A stretch of DNA of 64,000 nucleotides from Ruegeria sp. YS9 (lineage in GTDB: Bacteria; Pseudomonadota; Alphaproteobacteria; Rhodobacterales; Rhodobacteraceae). The notes beneath the pieces were generated by a model. That model saw nothing but the letters and a program-made list of their open reading frames with translations, was not told the DNA's origin and searched no databases. Below, piece after piece: positions 26,904-36,246 of this stretch; within the stretch, counting starts at the first letter, position 1, and every line of letters begins with the position of its first letter. The DNA lies in contig NZ_CP102409.1 in NCBI RefSeq assembly GCF_024628725.1, forward strand, positions 2,017,001 through 2,081,000. Reading direction: 5' to 3'. Both the position numbers and the translations under genes were made by a program.

Positions 26904-28094
26904 TCAAGACTGATAAACCGCGCTCACTTCGGCCCGGATGATCCGTGCGATCAATCGACAATCCTCCAGGGAAAACGTCAAAGGCACGCGCATATCCATC
27001 ACGCCGGCCAGAACGCGGTCACTTTCCGGCATCCGCTCGCTGTCGAAATACCGCCAACTGTCATAGCGCGACGTGAAACCTGTCGGTTCGGCACCGCCGA
27101 ACCACTTCAGCTCAACCCCACGCGCCGCGCAACGGCTGATGACTTCGGCTATCCGTTCAGGCGACCAATCCAGCAGCAGGAACTGGATCGAAGACCCAAC
27201 ATAGGTTTCCGCCTCGGGCCGCTCGACAATCGTCAGACCCGGAGTGCCGCGCAACCCGGTTTCGATCTCGCGATAACGTTCGTTCCACCGGGCCACCTGT
27301 CGGTCAAGATCCCGCAATTGCGGGCGCAGGATCGCCGCGCGCAAATTGTCCATCCGGCCCGAGACGTTGGGCGTGGTATATTTGATCCGTTCGAACACGT
27401 CCGGCCCCGGCGCCGCAAGATGGCGTTCATACAACATGTAGGATCCCGACAACATCGTGGCCTTGGCCGCCAGTTCCTCGTCATCGGTGACCAGCAAGCC
27501 CCCTTCGCCGGAATTGACATGCTTGTAGGTCTGACAGGAATAACACCCGATCGCGCCCTGCCGCCCCGACAACTGACCGCGCCAGGCTGCACCCATCGTG
27601 TGTGCGCAATCCTCGATCACGATCACCCCGGCTGCGTCACACATCTGCATCAGCCGGTCCATGTCACACAGATGTCCGCGCATATGGCTGAGCATCAACA
27701 CACGCGCCTGATCCAGCTTGGCCTCAAGATCATCCAGATCAATGGTCAGGTCTTCCGTCACTCCGACAAAAATTGCCCGCCCTCCGACCGAGGCAATCGA
27801 CCCCGGGACCGGCGCCAGCGTAAACGCATTTGTCAAAACCGGGTCACCGGGCTGCACGCCAACCGCACGCAGGGCCGTGGCCAGAGCGTAACCGCCAGAC
27901 GAAACCGCCAGACAGTATTTTGCCCCCATCTGCGCCGCAAATTCCTGCTCCAGCAGGGCTGTTTCCCCCAACTCTCCGGGGACGACATTGTAACGATGCA
28001 GACGCCCATGGCGCAGAACGGCCAATGCCGCTTCGATTGCATCTTCCGGAAGGGGTTCCTGCTGCGTAAAGCTGCCAGAGAATATGTCGGTCAT
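26904..28094 (-). CDS. DegT/DnrJ/EryC1/StrS family aminotransferase-like protein
   Basis: A 396-residue PLP-dependent fold-type I enzyme of the family that aminates or dehydrates nucleotide sugars. The internal-aldimine lysine is Lys191 in the motif SCQTYKHVNSGEGG, with the usual acidic PLP-ring contact in IEDCAHTMG (160-168). N- and C-terminal domains appear complete. No nucleotide-sugar genes adjoin it. The gene upstream is a HAD phosphatase on the same strand 39 bases away, so they may share a transcript. The substrate cannot be told from sequence. Confidence 0.88.
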   Translation of the reverse strand: MTDIFSGSFTQQEPLPEDAIEAALAVLRHGRLHRYNVVPGELGETALLEQEFAAQMGAKYCLAVSSGGYALATALRAVGVQPGDPVLTNAFTLAPVPGSIASVGGRAIFVGVTEDLTIDLDDLEAKLDQARVLMLSHMRGHLCDMDRLMQMCDAAGVIVIEDCAHTMGAAWRGQLSGRQGAIGCYSCQTYKHVNSGEGGLLVTDDEELAAKATMLSGSYMLYERHLAAPGPDVFERIKYTTPNVSGRMDNLRAAILRPQLRDLDRQVARWNERYREIETGLRGTPGLTIVERPEAETYVGSSIQFLLLDWSPERIAEVISRCAARGVELKWFGGAEPTGFTSRYDSWRYFDSERMPESDRVLAGVMDMRVPLTFSLEDCRLIARIIRAEVSAVYQS

Positions 28095-28133
28095 GATCTT
28101 GTTCTGAGGCTCCGAAAGGGTCCGGTCAAGGTT

Positions 28134-28805
28134 TCAGGCTGCCGCACCGATCAGATCAGGCACGAGGCCGGGCAAATCATCAAAATGGTGCAGCAGGGCG
28201 TCGGGTTCCAAAGCCGCCATGTCATCCCCCGATGGCCCGAAGGTAACCAGCACGGAAGGAACGCCCGCCGCCCTGGCGGTGTTGCGGTCGGTATCCGAAT
28301 CTCCGACCAGCACGCACCAGTCCGGATCGCCCCCGGCTCGACGCGCAGCTTCCCGCAGCGGCGCCGGGTCCGGTTTGCGTACCGGCAGCGTATCGGCCCC
28401 GACCAAAGATGCAAAACGGTCCCGCACCCCCATGCGCGTCAGCAACAATTCGGCCAGATGTTCCGGTTTGTTCGTGCAAATGCCCACACCGTAACCCGCG
28501 TCACTCAGCATCTCGACCGCCTGTAGTGCACCGGGGTAGAAACTGGTGTGGGTGTCGATGTCCCGAGCATAAGCTTCAAGCAGAACCGGATAGTAGGCCT
28601 GGACCGTATCCTCGTCATAGGCCCCGACACGTTTCAACCCGTGGGTCAGCATCATGCGTCCGCCTCGCAGCGCTATACCTGAATCTGCACCGTGGACCAG
28701 GACATCCCCGTGCCCCATCTCGCGGAAACAATGGTTCGCGGCAGCCAGCAAATCGCCGGATGTATCCGCCAAAGTACCATCCAGATCGAAGATGACGGTG
28801 CGCAT
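28134..28805 (-). CDS. HAD-superfamily hydrolase, phosphoglycolate phosphatase-like
   Basis: A 223-residue HAD subfamily IA phosphatase. Motif I is DLDGTLADT (residues 6-14) with nucleophile Asp6 and acid/base Asp8. The motif II threonine lies in GICTNKPE, and motif IV is GDSDTDRNTA. A helical cap lies between motifs I and II. It resembles Gph, which removes 2-phosphoglycolate, but HAD specificity is hard to assign from sequence. It is divergent from glmU. Confidence 0.85.
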   Translation of the reverse strand: MRTVIFDLDGTLADTSGDLLAAANHCFREMGHGDVLVHGADSGIALRGGRMMLTHGLKRVGAYDEDTVQAYYPVLLEAYARDIDTHTSFYPGALQAVEMLSDAGYGVGICTNKPEHLAELLLTRMGVRDRFASLVGADTLPVRKPDPAPLREAARRAGGDPDWCVLVGDSDTDRNTARAAGVPSVLVTFGPSGDDMAALEPDALLHHFDDLPGLVPDLIGAAA

Positions 28806-28939
28806 TTCGCCCCCTTGCTCGGCAGGTTTTCGCCGTGTCCTGTTTCAATCGGCAATCTTGTTTGATGGCCGAACGGCTTGCGCCTTTGACCTCAGCGGAT
28901 AAAACGGACGGCAACAAAACACAAAGAGAAAACGATTTC

Positions 28940-30292
28940 ATGAGCAATGCCCTTGTCATCCTTGCCGCCGGAAAAGGCACCAGGATGAATTCGGATCTTC
29001 CCAAAGTCCTGCATCCCATCGCTCAGGTTCCGATGCTGATCCATGCGATGCGCGCCGGATCTGTCCTGTCGCCCGAACGTACTGTGATCGTTACCGGCCA
29101 CGGGTCCGAAGCTGTGGCAAAGGCCGCAATGGCCGAGGATGAAGATGTGCAAATCGCCGTTCAGGAAGACCAGTTGGGTACGGCCCATGCGGTCGCCCAG
29201 GCCCGGAACGCATTGAACGGCTTCGATGGCGATGTGGTTGTTCTTTACGGCGACACCCCGTTCTTGCAGCCCGACACGCTGGAAAGGATGATCGAGGCGC
29301 GGTCCGGGAATGACTTGGTCATTCTTGGCTTTGAAGCGGTCGACCCTGCCCGTTATGGCCGGCTGGTCATGAATGGCGATGTGCTGGAACGCATTGTCGA
29401 GTTCAAAGATGCGTCAGATGAAGAACGATCCATAACTTTCTGCAATTCAGGGCTTTTGGCCTGCAATGCGCAGTTGCTGTTTTCGTTGATCGACGAGGTC
29501 GGAAACGACAACGCTGCGGGCGAGTACTATCTGACCGACGTGGTTGAAATTGCGCGCCGCCGTGGGCTGAACGTGACCGCTGTCGCGTGCGACGAGGCGC
29601 AGACGCTGGGCGTGAACTCTCGCGCTGATCTGGCCGCCGCAGATGCCGTGTTTCAGGCGCGCGCGCGAGCTGAGCTTCTTGACCTGGGCGTCACATTGAT
29701 GGCCCCAGAGACGGTGTACCTGGCTGCGGATACGGTGGTCGGGCGCGATACGGTGATCGAACCGAATGTGGTGTTCGGACCGGGCGTCACGGTTGAAAGC
29801 GGCTCGATGATCCGGGCCTTTTCGCATCTTGAGGGCTGCCATGTCAGCCGGGGCGCTGTCGTCGGCCCCTACGCGCGCCTGCGCCCCGGCGCCGAACTCG
29901 CTGAAAACACGCGGGTCGGCAATTTCGTCGAGATCAAGAATGCCGAAATCGCCGAAGGCGCGAAGGTCAATCACCTCAGCTATATCGGAGACGCTTCGGT
30001 TGGCGCTGCGACCAACATCGGCGCAGGGACGATCACCTGCAACTATGACGGCGTGATGAAGCATAAAACCACGATTGGTGCGAACGTCTTTGTCGGCTCG
30101 AACACCATGCTGGTGGCCCCGGTCACTGTGGGCGACGGCGCGATGACCGCGACGGGCACCGTCGTGACCAGGGATGTGGACCCCGAGGCATTGGCCGTGG
30201 CCCGCGCCAAGCAGGAAAACAAGCCCGGATATGCGCGTAAATTGTTTGACATGTTGAAGGCGAAGAAGGCTCGCCGCGATAAAAAGGCCTGA
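28940..30292 (+). CDS. glmU: Bifunctional GlmU: GlcN-1-P acetyltransferase / GlcNAc-1-P uridyltransferase
   Basis: Makes UDP-GlcNAc for peptidoglycan and lipid A. It has 450 residues from the ATG at 28940 (MSNALVILAAGKGTRMNSDL); the longer open frame has no family match upstream. The N-terminal uridyltransferase has the LAAGKGTRM pyrophosphorylase signature. The C-terminal left-handed beta-helix from about residue 250 has hexapeptide repeats and the acetyltransferase region NYDGVMKHKTTIGANVFVGS. glmS follows after three bases, so the two cytoplasmic steps are co-expressed. Confidence 0.97.
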   Translation: MSNALVILAAGKGTRMNSDLPKVLHPIAQVPMLIHAMRAGSVLSPERTVIVTGHGSEAVAKAAMAEDEDVQIAVQEDQLGTAHAVAQARNALNGFDGDVVVLYGDTPFLQPDTLERMIEARSGNDLVILGFEAVDPARYGRLVMNGDVLERIVEFKDASDEERSITFCNSGLLACNAQLLFSLIDEVGNDNAAGEYYLTDVVEIARRRGLNVTAVACDEAQTLGVNSRADLAAADAVFQARARAELLDLGVTLMAPETVYLAADTVVGRDTVIEPNVVFGPGVTVESGSMIRAFSHLEGCHVSRGAVVGPYARLRPGAELAENTRVGNFVEIKNAEIAEGAKVNHLSYIGDASVGAATNIGAGTITCNYDGVMKHKTTIGANVFVGSNTMLVAPVTVGDGAMTATGTVVTRDVDPEALAVARAKQENKPGYARKLFDMLKAKKARRDKKA

Positions 30293-30295
30293 GAT

Positions 30296-32119
30296 ATGTG
30301 TGGAATAGTAGGTGTTTTGGGGCAGCACGAGGCCGCCCCCATTCTGGTAGAAGCCCTGAAACGGCTGGAATATCGCGGCTATGACAGCGCCGGGATTGCA
30401 ACCGTCAACGACGGCGCATTGGGCCGGCGGCGCGCGGTTGGCAAGCTGGTCAATCTCAGCGACCTTCTGGTGCATGATCCTCTTCCCGGAAAATCCGGCA
30501 TTGGCCACACCCGCTGGGCCACACATGGTGCCCCATCGGTCAACAATGCACATCCGCACAAGGCGGGTCCTGTGGCCGTCGTTCATAACGGCATCGTCGA
30601 AAACTATCGCGACCTGAGGGCCGAACTGGCCGAACATGGTGTTGATTTCCAGACCGAAACCGACACGGAAACGGTTGCCCTCATGACGGAACACCACCTG
30701 AACTCGGGCCTGTCCCCGGTTGAGGCCGCGTTCAGGACGATCGACCAGTTGGAAGGCGCGTTTGCACTGGCCTTTCTGTTCGACGGAGAGGACGACCTGA
30801 TCGTGGCGGCCCGCAAGGGATCACCACTGGCCATCGGCCATGGGGATGGTGAGATGTATGTGGGCTCTGACGCCATCGCCCTGGCCCCGCTGACCAACCA
30901 GATCACATATCTGGAAGAAGGCGACCGCGCGGTTCTGACCCGGACGTCACTTGAAATCCGCAACGAGGCCGGTGAGTTGGCAAACCGGGAAAAGCGCAAG
31001 ATCAAACTGGATCACGCACGCGCGGACAAGGGCGAGCACAAGCATTTCATGGCCAAGGAAATCGCTGAACAGCCCATTGTCGTGGCAGAGGCGATCCGGT
31101 CCTACCTGCCCACGGGCGGCGACCGCGTGGTCCTGCCGGACACGGATCTGGATTTCAGCAAACTGGACCGTCTGACCATGGTGGCCTGCGGCACCGCGTT
31201 TTACGCTTGCCTGACCGCGAAATACTGGTTCGAGCAACTGGCGAAGATGCCCGTTGAAGTCGATATCGCCAGCGAGTTCCGCTATCGCGAACCGCCGATC
31301 ACCGACCGAACACTGGCGCTGTTCGTCAGCCAGTCGGGCGAAACCGCCGACACGCTGGCCGCGTTGCGCTATTGCGAGGGCAAGGCAGACAAGATCGTTT
31401 CGGTCGTCAACGTGCCCGAAAGCTCGATTGCACGGGAAAGCGATATCGCCTTGCCGATCCATGCCGGTGTCGAAATCGGTGTCGCCTCGACCAAGGCCTT
31501 CACCTGCCAGTTGAGCGTGCTGCTGATGCTGGCGCTCAAGGCTGCCGCAGACCGGGGCACGCTGACGGATGAGGACATCGCCGATCATGCCGCCGCGCTG
31601 CGTGGGTTGCCGACCGTGCTGAACGCGGCACTCGATCAGAACCGGGCGATCCGCAAGGCCGCCCAACGCCTGTCCGAGGCGCGCGACGTCCTGTTTCTGG
31701 GCCGTGGTCTGATGTATCCGCTGGCAATGGAAGGCGCGCTGAAGCTGAAGGAAATCAGCTATATCCACGCTGAAGGATACGCGTCGGGAGAGTTGAAACA
31801 CGGCCCCATCGCCCTGATCGACAAGCATATGCCTGTGGTCGTCATGGCCCCGCGTGACACGGTTTTCGACAAGACCGTCTCGAACATGCAGGAAGTGATG
31901 GCGCGCAAGGGCAAAGTGATCCTTGTCTCTGATGATGATGGCATTGACGAGGCCGGCGACGGTGTCTGGAGCAGCATCCGCATGCCACATGTTCACACCA
32001 GCCTTGCACCGATCCTCTACTCGATTCCCGCGCAATTGCTGGCCTATCACACGGCTGTTGCCAAGGGCACGGATGTGGATCAGCCGCGCAATCTGGCAAA
32101 GTCGGTCACGGTGGAGTGA
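30296..32119 (+). CDS. glmS: Glutamine--fructose-6-phosphate aminotransferase (isomerizing)
   Basis: Forms glucosamine-6-phosphate from fructose-6-phosphate and glutamine, the entry to amino-sugar synthesis. It has 607 residues. The N-terminal Ntn amidotransferase domain starts MCGIVGVLG, with Cys2 as the nucleophile after Met removal, and includes HTRWATHGAPS. The C-terminal part carries two SIS sugar-isomerase domains with SQSGETADTLAAL and ASTKAFTCQL, and ends LAKSVTVE as the family does. Tight coupling with glmU. Confidence 0.98.
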   Translation: MCGIVGVLGQHEAAPILVEALKRLEYRGYDSAGIATVNDGALGRRRAVGKLVNLSDLLVHDPLPGKSGIGHTRWATHGAPSVNNAHPHKAGPVAVVHNGIVENYRDLRAELAEHGVDFQTETDTETVALMTEHHLNSGLSPVEAAFRTIDQLEGAFALAFLFDGEDDLIVAARKGSPLAIGHGDGEMYVGSDAIALAPLTNQITYLEEGDRAVLTRTSLEIRNEAGELANREKRKIKLDHARADKGEHKHFMAKEIAEQPIVVAEAIRSYLPTGGDRVVLPDTDLDFSKLDRLTMVACGTAFYACLTAKYWFEQLAKMPVEVDIASEFRYREPPITDRTLALFVSQSGETADTLAALRYCEGKADKIVSVVNVPESSIARESDIALPIHAGVEIGVASTKAFTCQLSVLLMLALKAAADRGTLTDEDIADHAAALRGLPTVLNAALDQNRAIRKAAQRLSEARDVLFLGRGLMYPLAMEGALKLKEISYIHAEGYASGELKHGPIALIDKHMPVVVMAPRDTVFDKTVSNMQEVMARKGKVILVSDDDGIDEAGDGVWSSIRMPHVHTSLAPILYSIPAQLLAYHTAVAKGTDVDQPRNLAKSVTVE

Positions 32120-32122
32120 TTT

Positions 32123-32665
32123 ATGGCCAAGCAGTTCCCGCAGCTTAATGAAGCGCATCAAAGGTTCATCGAAGACCAGCATATGTTCTTCGTCGGCACC
32201 GCCGGGGCCGAAGGTCGGGTCAATATTTCCCCCAAGGGAATGGATTCGCTGCGGGTACTGGGGCCGAACCGCATCGTCTGGATGAACCTGACCGGCAGTG
32301 GCAATGAAACGGCGGGGCATCTTTTGCAGGTCAACAGGATGACGCTGATGTGGTGTTCCTTCACCACACGTCCGATGATCCTGCGCACCTATGGCACGGC
32401 ACGTTGCCTGCATGTCGGGGATGATGGATGGAACGACCTTGCCGGCCTGTTCCCAAATCACCGAAGCGCACGGCAAATCTATGACCAGTCGATCGACATG
32501 GTGCAGACCTCTTGCGGCTATGCCGTGCCTTTCATGGAATTCCAATCCGACCGCGACACGATGCAGAAATGGGTGGATGGAAAATCAGACGAGGAAATCC
32601 GTACCTACTGGGTGGAAAGGAACGGCCAAACGATTGATGGAAAGCCAACCGGCGTACCAAAGTGA
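32123..32665 (+). CDS. Pyridoxamine 5'-phosphate oxidase-fold family protein
   Basis: A 180-residue split-barrel flavin-binding protein, beginning MAKQFPQLNEAHQRFIEDQH, with the core FFVGTAGAEGRVNISPKG and WMNLTGSGNETAGHL. This is the 'general stress' type of PNPOx-fold family, not PdxH itself, which has different substrate-site residues. The function is unknown and could be flavin- or heme-linked. It starts three bases after glmS and overlaps the AlkD-like gene by four bases (GTGA). Confidence 0.85.
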   Translation: MAKQFPQLNEAHQRFIEDQHMFFVGTAGAEGRVNISPKGMDSLRVLGPNRIVWMNLTGSGNETAGHLLQVNRMTLMWCSFTTRPMILRTYGTARCLHVGDDGWNDLAGLFPNHRSARQIYDQSIDMVQTSCGYAVPFMEFQSDRDTMQKWVDGKSDEEIRTYWVERNGQTIDGKPTGVPK

Positions 32666-33357
32666 GCCCGATGCTGAGTGGATATCTCGATCAAATCAAA
32701 GCGCATGGTGACCCCGAGCGGGCGACCCAGATGGCCAGTTACCACAAGGCGGATCGCATCTATCTGGGCGTCGCGAACCCGGTTCTCAACGACCTGACCA
32801 AGGCGTGGCGGAAAGAACTGGACGTGCCGGCGCGGGTCGAATTGGCGGACGGGCTATGGCAAAGCAACATCCACGAGGGGCGACTTGCTGCATCCAAACT
32901 CTTGACTCAGGCACGCATCCGACCGGATGCGGCGGTTTGGAATTTGCTTCAAAGCTGGCTGCCGGAATTCGATGCCTGGGCCGTTGCGGATCACGCGTGC
33001 ATGGCGATGCAAAAGCGACTTTCAGCAGATCCTGACCGACTGGATCAGGTAGAGCATTGGACCCGGTCCGATCACATGTGGACCCGGCGCGCAGCCTTGG
33101 TCGCAACCCTGCCCTGGACCAAACAGAACCACCCCAAGCCTGACGACCTGCGCCGCCGTGACCGCATCCTTGGCTGGGCTGCCGGATATGTTCCGGACCG
33201 CAACTGGTTCATTCAGAAATCCATCGCCTGGTGGCTCCGCGAACTGTCCAAACATGACCCGGAACGCGTGATCGCCTTTCTGAAACAGCACGGTGATGCC
33301 ATGAAGCCATTTGCCCGCCGCGAGGCAGGCAAATACCTGAAAAATCAGTCCATATAG
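32662..33357 (+). CDS. AlkD-like DNA alkylation repair protein
   Basis: A 231-residue all-helical HEAT-like repeat protein of the AlkD/DNA alkylation repair family. AlkD glycosylases remove positively charged alkylated bases without flipping them. Family-like segments are RATQMASYHKADRIYLGV near residue 20, NWFIQKSIAWWLRELSKH near 175-195, and the C-terminal REAGKYL. The start is GTG at 32662, whose GTGA overlaps the preceding stop. Glycosylase activity is inferred; some homologues lack it. Confidence 0.85.
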   Translation: MSPMLSGYLDQIKAHGDPERATQMASYHKADRIYLGVANPVLNDLTKAWRKELDVPARVELADGLWQSNIHEGRLAASKLLTQARIRPDAAVWNLLQSWLPEFDAWAVADHACMAMQKRLSADPDRLDQVEHWTRSDHMWTRRAALVATLPWTKQNHPKPDDLRRRDRILGWAAGYVPDRNWFIQKSIAWWLRELSKHDPERVIAFLKQHGDAMKPFARREAGKYLKNQSI

Positions 33358-33776
33358 ACCTCAAGCTCGACAAGTTCGTCGAGGGGCACCAGCAGGGCCC
33401 TCATGGCGTCCAGAGACAAGCGACTGCCGCTGCTGTCCGGACCGGAAACCGGGACCAATGTGATATAGGCCTGCGCCCCGGTTCGCGGCACGACGACACG
33501 CGCCGTAACTTCGCTGTCCACCAGCGGAGTCTGCATCCAGCGCCCCGGAGAGGTCGGATCCCCGAGCCCGGCGATGGTGGTTTTCGCCCCAACCCAGTTC
33601 GGGCGCGCGGAAACCGGTTCGGGTTGCAGAACCTCTTCGGCAACTGCGGTGCCAGTTTCCGCGTCAGGCACCGTCTGGACGGGCGTGTCGCCCCCGCCGA
33701 ACACTCGGTCAGTCGTTGACTGCACGGCGTCGCATCCGGCCGTCATTGCGCATGTCAAAACAAGTATTTTCTTCAT
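33345..33776 (-). CDS. Predicted lipoprotein of unknown function
   Basis: A 143-residue protein with a short lipoprotein signal: [20 protein letters not shown], in which TAGC is a likely lipobox with Cys15 lipidated. The mature chain begins with a Thr/Val/Glu/Pro-rich linker to about residue 55. A small beta-rich domain follows ([15 protein letters not shown] onward). I do not recognise the family. It converges on the AlkD-like gene, overlapping its 3' end by 13 bases, and diverges from moaA. Confidence 0.78.
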   Translation of the reverse strand: MKKILVLTCAMTAGCDAVQSTTDRVFGGGDTPVQTVPDAETGTAVAEEVLQPEPVSARPNWVGAKTTIAGLGDPTSPGRWMQTPLVDSEVTARVVVPRTGAQAYITLVPVSGPDSSGSRLSLDAMRALLVPLDELVELEVYMD

Positions 33777-33867
33777 GCCGGAAACCTACAGCCCCGCGCC
33801 CACCTGTTCCAGCGCAAAGCACAGTTCGCCCTTGTCGCGGCCATGTTCCAGCTTTACCTATTACATC

Positions 33868-34875
33868 ATGACAGCTCCGCTTATCGACCCGTTTGCCCGC
33901 GCCATCACGTATCTCCGCGTCTCCGTCACGGACCGCTGCGACTTCCGCTGCGTGTATTGCATGTCCGAGAACATGACCTTTCTGCCCAAAAAAGACCTGC
34001 TGACATTGGAGGAACTGGACCGGATGTGTTCGACCTTCGTCAGGATGGGGGTCGAAAAGCTGCGCATTACGGGTGGTGAGCCGTTGGTGCGTCGCAACAT
34101 CATGACTTTCTTCAACTCGATGACACGCCACCTGGACAGCGGTGCATTGAAGGAACTGACGCTGACAACCAATGGGTCGCAACTGCACCGATTTTCCGAT
34201 GATCTGTATGCGGCCGGTGTGCGCCGGGTGAATGTCTCGCTGGACACTCTGGATGATGACAAGTTCGCCAAGGTCACACGCTGGGGGCGCCTGAAACAGG
34301 TTTTGAACGGAATTGACGCCGCGCAAAAGGCTGGACTGCGGATCAAGATCAACGCCGTCGCCCTGAAAGGGTTCAATGAACCCGAACTTCCGAAAATCAC
34401 GGAATGGTGCGCCCAGCGGGATATGGATCTGACCTGGATCGAAGTCATGCCGATGGGTGATATCGGCAACGAAGACCGCCTGGATCAGTACTGGTCGCTC
34501 AAAGACGTGCGGAAAGAATACGAAAACCACTATTCGGTCACCGATCTCGCCGAACGCAGCGGTGGCCCGGCCCGTTACGTGCGGCTCGAGGAAACCGGCC
34601 AGAAAATAGGCTTCATAACGCCGCTGTCGCACAATTTCTGTGAAAGCTGCAACAGGGTCCGGCTGACCTGCACGGGCGAACTTTACATGTGCCTGGGTCA
34701 GGAAGACATGGCCGACCTGCGCGGCGCCCTGCGCGATCATCCCGATACCGAACAGCCGCTTGAAGACGCGATCCGGTCCGCCATAAATCTCAAGCCCAAA
34801 GGGCATGACTTCGACTATTCCCGCCAAGCCGTCGATGGCCGGATGAGCCGTCACATGAGTCACACAGGCGGCTGA
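33868..34875 (+). CDS. moaA: GTP 3',8-cyclase (molybdenum cofactor step 1)
   Basis: Radical-SAM enzyme converting GTP to 3',8-cyclo-GTP in molybdopterin synthesis. It has 335 residues from the ATG at 33868 ([20 protein letters not shown]); the upstream open frame overlaps the divergent lipoprotein gene and is not coding. The SAM cluster cysteines are Cys24, Cys28 and Cys31 (CDFRCVYC). The C-terminal cluster has Cys-x2-Cys-x13-Cys in [20 protein letters not shown], and the protein ends in the conserved GG. The other moa genes are elsewhere, and a molybdenum hydroxylase is encoded later in this window. Confidence 0.97.
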   Translation: MTAPLIDPFARAITYLRVSVTDRCDFRCVYCMSENMTFLPKKDLLTLEELDRMCSTFVRMGVEKLRITGGEPLVRRNIMTFFNSMTRHLDSGALKELTLTTNGSQLHRFSDDLYAAGVRRVNVSLDTLDDDKFAKVTRWGRLKQVLNGIDAAQKAGLRIKINAVALKGFNEPELPKITEWCAQRDMDLTWIEVMPMGDIGNEDRLDQYWSLKDVRKEYENHYSVTDLAERSGGPARYVRLEETGQKIGFITPLSHNFCESCNRVRLTCTGELYMCLGQEDMADLRGALRDHPDTEQPLEDAIRSAINLKPKGHDFDYSRQAVDGRMSRHMSHTGG

Positions 34876-34876
34876 T

Positions 34877-36175
34877 ATGCCGGATCACGACAGCCGCCCC
34901 ACGGCGTTGTACCATGCGTACTGCGCCCTCACGTCTCTTGCCGCGCCCCTGGTATGGCGGGTCGTGCGGAACAAGCTGCGGGCAGCAAACGTACCTGTCA
35001 AGCGACAACAAGAACGCCTTGGCCATGCCAGCCTGCCCAGGCCAAATGGGCGTTTGATCTGGTTCCATGCCGCCAGCGTCGGCGAAAGCCTTTCGGTCCT
35101 CAGCCTGATCAGACGGCTCGCAGACCGCCTGCCCGAAGCCGAGTTTCTGATCACCTCCGGCACCCCGACCTCAGCGGCTTTGATCGAAAAACGCCTGCCG
35201 CCCCGCACACGGCATCAATACCCGCCGCTTGACACGGCAGGTCCGGTCCGACGCTTTCTGAACCATTGGCAACCAGAAGGCGGGGTTTTCGTCGAAAGCG
35301 AAATCTGGCCCCGATTGATCGTCGAAAGCGCCAAACGGGGCATTCAGCTGGCCCTTCTGAATGCACGACTGTCGGACAAGTCTGTTGCCGGTTGGAAAAA
35401 ACGCCCCGAAACGGCGCGGTTCATTCTGAACAAATTCAACTTGTTCCTGACGCAGAACGACAAAACCGCAGCCAACCTGACAGCCATGGGTGCCCCTGCC
35501 GGCCGCGTCCGGCCCGGCACCAATCTCAAGGCCATGTCAGACCCCCTTCCCATAGACCACGGCACGCTGGATGACATCGGTTCTCAGATTTCTGGCAGAC
35601 CTGTGTGGATCGCCAGTTCAACCCATGCCGGTGAAGAGGAAACCGTTCTGGCCGCGCACCAATCACTTCTGGAACGCTGGCCCGATCTGCTGCTGTTGCT
35701 GATCCCGCGCCACCCCGAGCGACGCGGCGATATCGCCAAACTACTGGAAGCCTCCGATCTCAACGCCGCGTTCCGATCCGAAACTTCCCCTATCAAAACC
35801 GAAACCCAGGTATATGTCGCAGATACATTGGGCGAGACCGGCACATGGTACGCGCTGTGTCCCATCGTGTTCCTGGGCGGCTCCCTGAAAGACATCGGCG
35901 GTCACAACCCATTCGAACCGGCACAGGCCGGAGCCGCCGTGATTACCGGCCCCGGATACTTCAATTTTGCAGAAACATTCGCACCGCTGATCAAAACCGG
36001 TGGCGCCATCGAGGTTCGAACCGAAAAGGATCTCTCTGCGGCGGTCGAGCATTGGCTTTCAGACGACCAAGCCCTGACCCAGGCCCGCAACGCCGCCCAA
36101 TCCTGCGTCAAGACCCAAAGCAACGCGCTGGACTCCGTCGTGGAAACACTGTGCAGCTCGCTCAACCTGACTTGA
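34877..36175 (+). CDS. waaA: 3-deoxy-D-manno-octulosonic acid (Kdo) transferase
   Basis: Adds Kdo from CMP-Kdo to lipid A precursor at the inner membrane (KdtA). It has 432 residues. The N-terminal domain has an initial hydrophobic anchor (LTSLAAPLVWRVV) and the motif LIWFHAASVGESLSVLSLI with the catalytic Glu. The C-terminal GT-B half has VWIASSTHAGEEETVL and the CMP-site-like GGSLKDIGGHNPFEPA. It starts right after the moaA stop, so it is probably co-transcribed with it although functionally unrelated. Mono- versus bifunctional activity cannot be told here. Confidence 0.95.
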   Translation: MPDHDSRPTALYHAYCALTSLAAPLVWRVVRNKLRAANVPVKRQQERLGHASLPRPNGRLIWFHAASVGESLSVLSLIRRLADRLPEAEFLITSGTPTSAALIEKRLPPRTRHQYPPLDTAGPVRRFLNHWQPEGGVFVESEIWPRLIVESAKRGIQLALLNARLSDKSVAGWKKRPETARFILNKFNLFLTQNDKTAANLTAMGAPAGRVRPGTNLKAMSDPLPIDHGTLDDIGSQISGRPVWIASSTHAGEEETVLAAHQSLLERWPDLLLLLIPRHPERRGDIAKLLEASDLNAAFRSETSPIKTETQVYVADTLGETGTWYALCPIVFLGGSLKDIGGHNPFEPAQAGAAVITGPGYFNFAETFAPLIKTGGAIEVRTEKDLSAAVEHWLSDDQALTQARNAAQSCVKTQSNALDSVVETLCSSLNLT

Positions 36176-36190
36176 AAGTGCAGGATCCCT

Positions 36191-36239
36191 CTTCATCTGG
36201 CCGAAAATACCCCGGGGGTGTGGGGGCAGAGCCCCCACT
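36191..36239 (+). repeat. Rhodobacteraceae-type short interspersed repeat, copy 1
   Basis: A unit of about 49 bases beginning CTTCATCTGGCCGAAAATAC and ending in a G-tract hairpin GGGGGC-AGA-GCCCCC (36222-36236). A second copy with about 80% identity is at 49888-49936. Units of this type are, from general knowledge, widespread between genes in Roseobacter genomes. Here it lies between convergent waaA and an amidohydrolase gene and may help end both transcripts. Confidence 0.8.
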
Positions 36240-36246
36240 CGTCCGA

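Noticed and set aside
33574..33867. N-terminal extension of moaA to 33574
   Set aside because: The extension overlaps the divergent lipoprotein gene, has no MoaA likeness, and the family start is at 33868.
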